Part shown: piece after piece, positions 1 through 8,054 of the stretch | Numbering within the stretch: position 1 is the first letter of the stretch | Layout of the letters: the number at the start of each line of letters is the position of its first letter | Assembly: GCA_009602725.1 (NCBI GenBank) | Contig: WELB01000220.1 | Span: forward strand, 149,896-173,197 | Direction: 5' to 3' | From: Spirogloea muscicola | Lineage: Eukaryota > Streptophyta > Zygnematophyceae > Spirogloeales > Spirogloeaceae | Length of the DNA stretch: 23,302 nucleotides | Notes under the pieces: model-generated | Seen by the model: the letters and a program-made list of their open reading frames with translations, nothing else | Told to the model about the DNA's origin: nothing | Databases searched by the model: none | Position numbers and translations under genes: made by a program

Positions 1-95
<95 letters not shown>

Positions 96-131
96 GCTCT
101 CTCTCTCTCTCTTTCTCTCACGCGCGCGCGC
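1..131. repeat. CT microsatellite followed by a short CG run
   Basis: An almost pure CT dinucleotide run fills 1-92, continues with a few interruptions to about 118, and ends in a CG run at about 121-131. It reaches the left edge, so its full length is unknown. It lies upstream of the first visible cystinosin exon and is probably intronic, because the part of that protein expected before residue one of the exon at 459 is not found between here and there. Confidence 0.95.
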
Positions 132-177
132 GCTAGCTCGTTTACTCTCTCGCCTCTCTTGCTCCTCTCTATCTCAC

Positions 178-290
178 CCTCCTCTCTGTACTTCTGACTC
201 TTCCTCTTAGCGGTTCCACTGTCTGTACTTCTGACTCCCTCCTCTCTGTACTTCTGGCTTTCTCCTCTTAGCTCTTCCACTCGCTCGCCG
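178..290 (+). repeat. Imperfect 60-base tandem duplication in CT-rich DNA
   Basis: The stretch starting near 178 recurs about 60 bases later, near 238. Both copies hold CCTCTCTGTACTTCTG, followed further on by CTCTTAGC and TTCCACT. A third partial match (CTGTACTTCTGACTC) starts near 222. This looks like slippage-prone simple sequence inside the presumed cystinosin intron. No coding potential is visible. Confidence 0.7.
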
Positions 291-458
291 TGCTCTCGCT
301 CTCCCTCATTAGGTCCAGCCCTTCGTTTGCCACTGTACAGCTCTGTGTGTGACTCCTCATGTCGGCGCTTCTCATACCCTTGACCAGGCACGCGAGTCAG
401 TGCTGTCGGCGGCGGCTGGCTCTGCAGCACTTTCTGACCAGTCCCCTGTCGCTTACAG

Positions 459-2225
459 CGTCGTGGGGCTCAACTTCGACTTTGTTGCCTTCAACATGAC
501 CAAGCACACAGCGTACCTCATCTCCAACGCTGCGCTCTTCTTCAGTCCCGCCGTGCAGCGCCAGTACCGCCGCAAGCACGGGCCCAAGGAGGTGACGGCC
601 GCGGGCTGCGCAAGCCAGCGCCGCGCTCGGTGGCTCCCGCAGCCGCCCTGAGGCGGGCTGGCGCTGGGCCCGGCGGCTGCAGCTCATTCCGGTGGCGGCC
701 AGCGACGTGGCCTTCTCCGTGCACGCCGTCCTCCTCACCGCCATCACCGTCTGGCAGGTCCTGCGGTACGAGGTGAGCTGGGCACACGCATCGGCGCGGC
801 AGCTAGCTAGGGCAATGCTGCTCCATTATGCACCTTATAATTGCAATAATGAGTTATTTTTTTCTTAGACTCTTGATAGAGACAGTCTGGTGTCCACTTC
901 TGTACATACTGAGCTACTAGAAGTCAGCGAGAGCTTCCAGATGCATTTGCATATATTGTGTGGATAGTGACGTCCTCCATCAACTCGCGACTGATGAGTC
1001 CCCTTCGGTTGGCAATGCACCTGTGCCAGCACGGCGGCCAGCGGATCTCGCGTGCGGGACTGCTCATCACGATGGCCGCATGGGCTGCGGCCGCCGTCTG
1101 CACGGTCCTCGGTGTCGTCAGCGGCGCCTGGCTCTGGCTCGTCACCTTCTTCAGGTAGGTCCGTGCTGTGCGCCACTCTTCCATGATGCTACTCCACCAC
1201 GCTGGCCTCTCTCCCACGACACATGAGCGTCCTGAATCGAAGTCAGCTATGCCAGCAGAAGTTGTGCTGACCGCGGCACGGCTGCCTTGTTGCTTGCAGC
1301 TACTTGCAGCTGACGATGACTGCCATCAAGTACATGCCCCAGGTATGCCATCTCAAATACCCCGCCCATGGCGGTGCACAGGCCGCGCACATAACCTCAG
1401 CCATTGGTGCTGCCGTGACTTGGGCGATGCAGTTGCTGGGCCGACGAGCGTGTTTTAAGCCCGGAGCACAGTAGACATGGGCAATACGGGGAGATTTAGT
1501 GAACAAAAGCTGTACGTGCTTACATGACTTCGTGAGCCGCCAAGTCAACTTTGGCAGCGTCATGGTGCAGGCATACATGAACTACCGACGGCGCAGCACG
1601 GTCGGGTGGAGCATCTCCAACATCCTCCTCGACCTCACCGGCGCAGTCGCCGCGCTCCTTCAGATGCTCGTCTTCGCCATTGACCAGCGTGCGGCGCTCC
1701 TCCTCACCTCCTACTCCAAGCTGCTCGGCTGCAGCAGATGCAGAAGCGGCCTGCGTGTTCTGGTCCGCCAGCTCCTCGATGCTCACACATCTTCCAAGCG
1801 GGGGGCTGTGTGCACAGGCTCGTTTGAGAACTTTTCCGGCAATGTTGGCAAGCTCGGCCTGTCCCTGGTGGGCTCCGCATCCCTGCCTGACCTAGCAAGA
1901 CTCGTGGGCATCTTAACAAGCCATGGATGGGGCATGCCTGCTGATGATTGTTCTGGTTGATCATTCTTTCTTACGTCGTCCGATGTTGGTTCATTTGCAG
2001 GAGACGATGGGCTTCGACCTCCTCTTTGTTGTGCAGCACTACATGCTGTACCCCGATGGCAGCCGTCGGCAGCGCAGTGGCAAGGTGGGCACCCGCGGGG
2101 ATGGCCTGCTGGGAGGCCGCAACGGCAGTGAAGACGACGATGTTGGTCACCGCGCGCCACTGCTGCAGCCCCCAAATGGGGAGGGGGCCCATCCTGCCCC
2201 GCCGGGGGTGGGCCCCACTCGATGA
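459..2225 (+). CDS. Cystinosin-family PQ-loop transporter, last seven exons (5' partial)
   Basis: This looks like a lysosomal/vacuolar proton-coupled cystine exporter of the cystinosin (CTNS) family. Exons read as 459-591, 683-772, 1030-1154, 1300-1342, 1571-1688, 1818-1867 and 2001-2225; all introns are GT-AG and splice phases match, giving 261 codons including the stop. Visible blocks in family order are VVGLNFDFVAFN (end of PQ-loop 1), HGGQRIS, KYMPQAYMNYRRRSTVGWS with the second PQ-loop, LLDLTGAVAALLQM, FSGNVGKLGLSL and FVVQHYMLYP. The segments alternate hydrophobic helices and short loops as expected for seven membrane spans. The first exon enters in mid-codon, and the region encoding the first PQ motif is absent from 1-458, so the gene starts left of the window. 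The C-terminal 40 or so residues are low-complexity and unlike the family; an alternative donor AAG|GTGGGC near 2085 could replace them. It converges on the WrbA gene. Confidence 0.9.
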
Positions 2226-2850
2226 AGCTCAACGTGGGACCCCGGGAGAAGCGCCAGTTTAGCGACTGAGGCACGGGGCGGAGCTCGGCGAGCATTGGAG
2301 ACTCTCTTACCTCCCTCATCTCTACACAGGTTGTACTGGTTACTGCCTTTGGAACAGCCCTTGAGCATCTTTGCCGTGCTTGAGAGCAGTAGTGGTTGTG
2401 TTCACTCTTCCCGTGTCGGTGTTCACTCTTCCCGTGTCAATTTCAGCTCTAGGTGCCTCAGCACTGCTCCTGCTGTTAGTGCTTCACAGTGCTTCGCTTG
2501 TGGGCGGCAGTCTTCTGGAGAGAACCGAGTGCAATTTAGAATCGCGTTAGAGTGGATGTGCAGTTGCTTTGGGCTCACACTTTGACTCGCCAAGTGGCTG
2601 TCAGGAAGGCACCAGCGACTCTGATAAATATTGAAACGAACCCTCCTGGGCTGAATGATTGCACCAAGCAGATGCTTCAAACAGCGGCAAGATTGGGTCT
2701 CCATGCCAGGCTTACTAAGCAGCCATCGTTCTGCTCGCATGTCATCCAGAATACCACCCTCCTCCAGTAGTGACCAGCACAAATTGCTCTGGCGTAGCGT
2801 CTGCTCTACTTATTGACGCATCTAGGGTCTCTTCAGCCCAGGCGAGTAAA
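2226..2850. other. Convergent intergenic region between cystinosin and WrbA genes
   Basis: About 625 bases lie between two stop codons that face each other and must contain both 3' untranslated regions. I see no conserved coding block. The one clear structure is a 21-base direct repeat in two adjacent copies (about 2398-2417 and 2419-2438). The short ORFs here match nothing I recognise. Confidence 0.6.
2398..2438. repeat. Two-copy 21-base tandem repeat
   Basis: GTGTTCACTCTTCCCGTGTC occurs at 2398-2417 and again at 2419-2438, separated by one G. The copies are identical. It is downstream of the cystinosin stop codon, probably in its 3' untranslated region. Confidence 0.85.
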
Positions 2851-4195
2851 TTATGCGAAACCCGTCTTAAGCTTCTTGGCCACCGCCGAGATGTACTTTC
2901 CCTGGTGGAATGCCTGCTCCAACTCGATCTTGCTGGGCATCCTGGTCCCATCGCCAGCCAGCGTACCTGCACCATAAGGCGATCCGCCCTTGACCTCGTC
3001 GAGCACAAACATGTTAGCCCCATAAGTGTAGCCAATGGGCACAAAGATCATGCCATGGTGCGTAAGCTGGGTGATGGCTGTGAACCTGCAATAAGATGCA
3101 CACAAACCAGGCATCAGCACCTGCTGATCCTCCAAGGTCAGACCACGTACAGAGTGGTACTCAAAGGGTCCCATCGCCGTGAAGTGCCTCTATTAAAACT
3201 AATTGCAACAAGCTCCTCCATGGCCACCGTGCGGATGTGTGGGCCTGGATGAGGGCCTCAACGCAATGACTGGCAAGCCCATTCCTTCCTCAAAATGGCT
3301 GGTGCTCCTGACAGATACTTGCAGTGGATACTCTTAAGGACCTGGCTGTTAAGACGTATTCAAGGACCTAAAAGTACTCTACGCAAAGCATGCCAGCAAG
3401 GAGACTGACGGCGGCACTTGGTAGGCAGCTGAAGGTGGGGCTCACGCGGTGGTCTCCTGGCCGCCGCCCTGGGAGCCAGTGGAGAAGAAGAGGCCGGCGG
3501 GCTTGCCAGCGAGCGCCTGCGTGCGCCAGAGGCCGCCCGTGGCGTCGAAGAAGGCCTTCATCTGGGCGCACATCATGCCGTAGCGCGTGGGGAAGCCGAA
3601 GATGATGCAGTCGGCGTCCGCCAGCTGCGCAGCCTCAATGTGAGGGTGTTTCGCCTTGGGCGGCGCGTGCATCTTTCCCAGCACCTCCTCCGGCAGCGTC
3701 TCCGCCACCTGCGCAGCGCCGCACGCCGGCAATCAGGTACTCTCCGGACCCATTTGGGGCTCCAGCCTTTTGGGTTGTGCGAGGCCCAGAAGGTAATGCA
3801 AAGTGCCGAGCTGCCCGCCAGGAGCCGGCAGCGGTGGGCCACCACCTGCCACAGAGTGGCGTCGATGCCCTCGACGCTGTCGCAGCCGCGCTTGATCTCC
3901 TCCGCCAGCGTCTTCACGTGGCCATACATGGAGTAGTACCTGCCCAACAGCGGGGAAGGAAGGGGAAAGGCGGTGTGGGTTTAGTGGGAGGCCCTTCAAC
4001 GGTGGCGTCAGTGGCGACGGTGTGGAGTCTTGACCATCGACAAGCTCTGGCGACGGCGTGAAGCCCGAAGGGCCGTCGGAAAGGTCCGGCCAAGCGGCGG
4101 GAGGTCCAGTGCGCCGGCGAGGCGGCGGACGGAACTCACACGATGTACACCTTGGTGCCCATGGTGGGCATGCCCATGCCGCCGACGGCCGCCAT
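2851..4195 (-). CDS. WrbA/FQR-type NAD(P)H:quinone oxidoreductase
   Basis: The product is a flavodoxin-like FMN enzyme expected to reduce quinones by two electrons, avoiding semiquinones. Exons on the minus strand are 4195-4140, 3939-3846, 3708-3446 and 3085-2851, with GT-AG introns and matching phases; the product is 215 aa, close to the family's roughly 200. The FMN phosphate loop reads VYYSMYGHV (residues 19-27). The conserved PTRYGMM lies at 90-96, FFDATGGLW at 103-111 and [12 protein letters not shown] at 126-137. The last exon carries [14 protein letters not shown] and [14 protein letters not shown], both typical of WrbA and FQR1. The start is the ATG at 4195; M9 or M12 could also serve. 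There is no obvious transit peptide, so a cytosolic or membrane-associated location is most likely, as in plant FQR1. The first intron donor directly follows KVYIV. Confidence 0.95.
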
Positions 4196-4640
4196 GGCGC
4201 CCGCGGAGCGCGCCGCGCGGCGCGGCGGAGGTGGCGGCGGGGGGTGCGGCGGGCCGCGTTAGTGCTCTCGAAAATCAAACCGGTGGGCGAATGCAAAGCC
4301 ACCGAGCGTCGTGAGGCAGACAAGCTCTCGATGTGGGCGGGGGGTGATTATTGGCGGCAGTGATCGGAACCGGCCGGCAATGCGGGTCACTCATCCCGGG
4401 AGGGGCGGAAGCCCGCATCTTTGGCGGCCGAGGGGGACCTCTGGGATGAGGAATAGATCACAGAAATCATTTGGCCCTCAAGATACCCCCCCGGCCTCGC
4501 GCCAGGCCGGCCCGGAAAATGCCTCCCGCAACAGCCCTGACGTCAGCCCTGGTGCTGCCGCGTGGCGCGGCCAGTGTGGCGGACCGCTGGCAGTCCATCG
4601 GGCGCGAAGAACTCCCGGGAGGAACGCGAGCGGGGGAGTG
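4196..4640. other. GC-rich region upstream of the WrbA gene
   Basis: This stretch holds the WrbA 5' untranslated region and probable promoter, followed by GC-rich sequence with no recognisable gene. A short string GTCACTCATCCC near 4386 and CCCGGGAGG near 4397 and 4614 recur in similar form near 6266-6282, so the distal part may already belong to the repeat block. No TATA element was recognised. Confidence 0.4.
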
Positions 4641-4652
4641 CTTCACTATTCT

Positions 4653-4745
4653 GGGCCTCTCACAGCCATTGCCGTACGTTGGACAAGAGAATGAGCTCGC
4701 CCATAGAAGAGAGGGGCTGGCAGAAGCCAGCCAAGAAAGAATGGA
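4653..4745. repeat. Hairpin-tail repeat, two copies in opposite orientation
   Basis: At 4653-4685 (+) the sequence GGGCCTCTCACAGCC followed by GCCGTACGTTGGA matches the copy at 19496-19532. At about 4690-4745 (-) a perfect 7-bp hairpin, GGCTGGC-agaa-GCCAGCC (4715-4732), is flanked by GAGCTCGCCCAT on one side and AAAGAATGGAC on the other, the standard flanks of the family. The minus copy lies just downstream of the retroelement ORF stop codon on the same strand, so it can be read as that element's 3' tail. Confidence 0.75.
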
Positions 4746-4774
4746 CAAAATCCAAAGAGCTACAGGAGAATCAC

Positions 4775-5710
4775 TCAGTAACCTCTGCTAAGCAGGTCGG
4801 AGATGCTAGGCTCGTTGAAGTGGGTCCCCTGGCCAGAGCCAGAGGCAGCAGCGAGGGCTCTGCCGGCACGAAGGTACAACGCCCGGGCCATAGACCTCTG
4901 CAGCGAGACGGCCAGGCGCATTCGATACACTTGCGCCAGCGACCCGGCTGCAGGAAAGTCTACCGGCTCCCCATGGAAGCGACGGGCGATGGTGTGGCGG
5001 GCGAGCTGGGTGAGCAGCTCGAGCCACCGAGCGCCCAGCGCCCCATGGGTATCAATGGCCAACGGGAAGAACTCGTCTTCCCGCAGATGGTCTGCGTACT
5101 TCAGCTCTTTGGCCCGAGCAGCGCAGGCGACCGCATACCCAGCCTTGGAGGCACATTGAGCTGGGTGTGAGCGGTCGTAGGCATCAGTGGTCACCACGTC
5201 CAGGAGAAGACGTGGCCCGCCGGCCTGTGGGGTGGCCACCAGGTCTACACGCCGGGCGTGGAGACCGTCGGCCCTTTCCTGAATCGGCATGATGCCGGAG
5301 TGCTCCGCTGCCACGGAGAAGCCCGCCTCCAACAGGATGCCATGCATCGCGTCGCGGAGGCGGTCGTGGGCGGCTGTCCGCTCTCCGCCGTGGGAACAGC
5401 GCAGAACATGAGCCGCCAGCTCTACAGGCTCGGCCCCGCGCTCGCCACACTCACATTGACGCACACCCTGGAGACATGGCGGCGGAAGGCCTAGGAGCTG
5501 GTGGACGGCACTGCGGAATACCTCGTCCGGGAGGGTGAGGGTGTCGTTGAGGGGGAGGGCCTGGAGCCACGCCGCTGCCCCCGGGGAGGAGGCCGAGTGG
5601 AGTCTCGCGCGCCCGAGCAAGTCGGCCTCGGGGAGCTGCAGCACGGCGGTGGTGAATGCGGCCTTGTCGACCACAGCCGCGACGTTGGAAAAGCTGGCTG
5701 TTATTCAGAT
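4775..5710 (-). CDS. Retroelement C-terminal ORF: zinc knuckle plus endonuclease-like domain (5' truncated)
   Basis: An open frame of about 310 codons is bounded upstream by an in-frame TGA near 5710 and has no ATG where the ORF begins, so it reads as a 5'-truncated fragment. Counted from the GTG at 5674, a knuckle-like cluster CECG (C74, C76), H89, C93 and H103 is followed by RRVDL (D144) and LLLDVVTTDAY (D159). That spacing resembles the PD-(D/E)XK-type restriction-like endonuclease at the C-terminus of some non-LTR retrotransposon reverse transcriptases; I see no clear catalytic lysine. The block KAGYAVACAARAKELKYADH followed by FFPLAIDTHG is typical of such algal and animal ORFs. No reverse transcriptase motif is present. 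Two shorter copies lie at 5737 and 7661. Confidence is high that this is mobile-element coding sequence, moderate for the domain assignment. Confidence 0.7.
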
Positions 5711-5736
5711 TGTTGTGAAGAAAGGAGCTGCTTGAG

Positions 5737-6115
5737 CTGCTCACCAAGCTCGCCCGCCACACCATCGCCCGTCGCTTCCATGGGGAGCCCTTAAACTTTC
5801 CTGCAGGCCGGGTCGCTGGCGCAAGTGTACCGTATGCGCCTGGCCGTCTCGCTGCAGAGGTCTATGGCCCGCGCGCTGCACCTTCGTGCCGGCAGAGCCC
5901 TTGCTGCTGCCTCTGGCTCTGGCCAGGGGACCCACTTCCAGGAGCCTAGCATCTCTGATCTGCGGCTGCTTAGCAGGGGGTTACTGACTGATTCGTAGCT
6001 GCTTTGTGTGCTTGTTTTCCTTAGCGCTTCCCCTGGCCCCCTTCTCGTACTCTATTCATTCTCTTTTTGGGCTGGCTTTTCCAGCCTCTATCCTCAATGG
6101 GCGAGCACTTTCTGT
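5737..6115 (+). pseudogene. 5'-truncated copy of the retroelement 3' end
   Basis: From GAGCTGCTCACC at 5737 the plus strand matches the minus-strand ORF region 5020-4785 in inverted orientation, at roughly nine bases in ten by eye. An extra G after CTTTCCTGCAG (near 5806) breaks the reading frame. The copy ends in the CTTAGCAGG...TTACTGA stop region, then a tail with CTTAGCGCTTCCCCTGG and the hairpin at 6069-6086 followed by AATGGGCGAGCAC. It carries a six-base insertion before GCTGCTTAGCAGG that is shared with the copy at 7661, so these two belong to one subfamily. Confidence 0.8.
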
Positions 6116-6336
6116 GGGCGGGCTCCCTCCTTCCAGTCAACGGCCACTTGAACCGTGTGCTTTAACCAACACAAACCCTTATATTGCCCACTACGTTCAA
6201 GAGAAGATGAGTCGGACGTGCGACTGTGCAAGAAAGTTGGATGGACACGACACGAGGACTTCCCGGGAGGTCACTCATCCCAGTGCTATTCTCGCCCAAG
6301 GGAGCTTAACTTCGGAGTTGGGATCCGAAGAAAAGG

Positions 6337-6520
6337 AAAGTGCTCGCCCATTGAGGATAGGGGCTGGAAAAGCCAGCCCAAAAAAGAATGAACAGAGTAC
6401 GAGAAGGGGACCAGGAAGCGCTAAGACGAAGGTGCTCGCCCATTGAGGGTAGGGGCTGGAAAAGCTAGCCCAAAAAGAATGAACAGAGTACGAGAAGGGG
6501 GCCAGGGGGAAGCGCTAAGA
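6337..6520 (-). repeat. Hairpin-tail unit, 92-base tandem duplication
   Basis: Read on the minus strand, the unit CTTAGCGCTTCC ... CTCGTACTCTGTTCATTC ... hairpin ... AATGGGCGAGCAC appears twice. Hairpins lie at 6361-6379 and 6453-6471, a period of 92 bases. The first stem (GGGCTGG/CCAGCCC, loop AAAAG) is perfect; the second has one mismatch. Orientation is opposite to the retroelement tail at 6000-6115, which it faces. Confidence 0.85.
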
Positions 6521-6529
6521 AAGCGCGGC

Positions 6530-6590
6530 CAGATTGACTGGTGGCTGGGAAAGGCCAGCCCAAAGGAATGGACAAGGAAAAGGTCCCGGA
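6530..6590 (-). repeat. Hairpin-tail repeat, variant subfamily
   Basis: On the minus strand this reads CCTTGTCCATTCCTTTGGGC and on through a 6-bp stem (GGCTGG at 6543-6548 with CCAGCC at 6555-6560) into CACCAGTCAATCTGGCCGCGC. The same flank after the hairpin occurs in plus orientation at about 7575-7596. Confidence 0.7.
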
Positions 6591-7540
6591 GAAGTGGTGG
6601 CCCTGGTATGATCGTATCACAATAATAGTGCTGGTGAGCACGTATATAAACGGTGGAATCCGCGGACAGGGACTTCGTTTAGTGAAGCGCTGCTAGGCCT
6701 GAGCGAGGGTTTCACCTTCATTATGCGTTTGTTGACAATGGGTTTGCGTAGCTCTGTGATATTGAATCAAGGTAGAGCTTCGTGGTTGCGCAACACGGCC
6801 CGGCCCGTTGACCTTGTCCATCACGTTTGGGCTTGCCTCTCAAAGCCATCGCCCCCTTCTGCTTGAAGGTTGAAGGAACGCACGCTGTGCATGAGATGGA
6901 AGGGAGGCCTAATCAAGCAATTGCACTGTCCAGGTAAAAGCTAGTGCTAGTTGAAAGGACGCGGTGGCTGTGTAAGGCCAGCTCACGGGGAGGGGAAGCC
7001 CCAATATGATAAAGAAGTGGTCACATTTGAGCCAATAAATTGTTCAAGCGAGATCTTATGCAAAAAGTGAGCCTACATAAAATGGGCCTACAAAAAGTGA
7101 AGTCGCCAATTACTGGGCAGAATAAGTGGCTACCGTGCATAGCCACTCCAACATTCCGATTTACAGCCGCAAGTTGGAGTCAAAGCAGCAGGACAGAACA
7201 AGCACTTCCGGAGGGGGCCATGGCTGTGAAGGGCCAGCCTTGAACGGCTTGGACAAGGTCCAAGCAAACTGCTTTCTCACACTAAAATCTCACTCTCACT
7301 TTCACACTCCACCTCCTTCCCATCAGGTAGCGACCTCTATGTGCTGACTCGTGGTTACTGAGCGGGTCAGCTGAGCAGCAGGTGATGAATATATGTCAAT
7401 GTGCTTGCATTTGTTCTTGGCCACACAGGCCCTCCATCACTTGAGACACACTCCGCTACATCCCGTCAGTTCAAGTGACCTCATGTAGCGATGAACACCT
7501 GGCTGGCCTTCACACCCTTATATGAGCAGCCGCATACTGT
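6591..7540. other. Non-coding interval within the repeat block
   Basis: No gene is recognised. Eroded hairpin-tail pieces are visible near 6968-6990 and 7205-7255 (GGCTGTGAAGGGCCAGCC followed by TTGGACAAGG, minus orientation). A TATATAAA string occurs at about 6643, but no adjacent transcript or ORF can be shown. The short ORFs at 7040-7347 are unsupported. Confidence 0.45.
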
Positions 7541-7655
7541 TCTCCTTGTCCATTGCTTTGGGCTGGCCTTTGCCAGCCACCAGTCAATCTGGCCGCGCTT
7601 ACTTTCTGTGGGCTGGCCATTTTCCCACCCACCAGTCAGTCTGGCCGTGCTTTCT
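7541..7655 (+). repeat. Hairpin-tail repeat, tandem pair
   Basis: The first copy has a perfect 7-bp stem with a four-base loop (GGCTGGC 7561-7567, GCCAGCC 7572-7578). It is preceded by CTTGTCCATTGCTTT and followed by CACCAGTCAATCTGGCCGCGC. A second, degraded copy begins near 7610 and repeats CACCAGTCAGTCTGGCCGTGC near 7630. Confidence 0.75.
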
Positions 7656-7660
7656 TTCGT

Positions 7661-7880
7661 TTAGCCCTCGCTGCTGCCTCTGGCTCTGGCCAGGGGACCC
7701 ACTTCCAGGAGCCCAGCATCTCTGATCTGCGGCTGCTTAGCAGGGGTTACTGAGTGTCTCGTAGCTGCTTTGTTTCTGTTTCTTAGCGCTTCCCCTGGCC
7801 CCCTTCTCGTACTCTGTTCATTCTTTTTTGGGCTGGTTGTTCCAGCCCCTATTCTCTGTGGGCGAGCTCTTCTCTCATTC
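7661..7880 (+). pseudogene. Shortest 5'-truncated retroelement 3'-end copy
   Basis: The match to the retroelement begins at CCCTCGCTGCTGCCTCTGGC and covers only the last 30 or so codons, the stop codon region (GGTTACTGAGTG), and the same 3' tail as at 6000-6115. The hairpin GGGCTGG-ttgtt-CCAGCCC (7830-7848) has a loop different from other copies but an intact stem. With the copies at 4775 and 5737 it forms a 5'-truncation series of about 310, 87 and 30 codons sharing one 3' end. Confidence 0.8.
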
Positions 7881-8054
7881 TTTCTCCCTCGTCCTGCGTG
7901 TGACCTTCCAAACATCCTTGCCGCCGCAGCCCTCCCCCTTTACCGGAGACCTGGCGAGGAGACGTCGAGAAGCCCCGGAGGGCGGGGTGGCTTCAGCCTG
8001 AGTCCTAGCGACGAATTAGCGGGAAGATAGCGAGGCCCGGCCCCGCGGGCTGCC

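Noticed and set aside
1-131. CT run as a telomere or centromere repeat
   Set aside because: The unit is a plain dinucleotide, not a TTTAGGG- or TTAGGG-type repeat, and a coding gene follows within a few hundred bases.
349-458. Possible N-terminal exon of the cystinosin gene beginning at 349
   Set aside because: The frame opens with GTG, not ATG. It lacks the first PQ-loop motif, and a good acceptor (TCGCTTACAG) ends at 458 right before the conserved block, so 349-458 is more likely intron.
1783-2319. 178-codon open frame on the minus strand
   Set aside because: It is antisense to the last cystinosin exons, which are supported by family motifs and splice sites.
6640-6660. TATATAAA string as a promoter
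   Set aside because: There is no supported ORF or RNA gene downstream and the surroundings are repeat-derived, so the match is not enough to call a promoter.
4653-7880. CRISPR-like array because of repeated palindromic units
   Set aside because: Units differ in length, orientation and spacing, have no uniform spacers, and lie in intron-bearing eukaryotic DNA beside retroelement ORFs.
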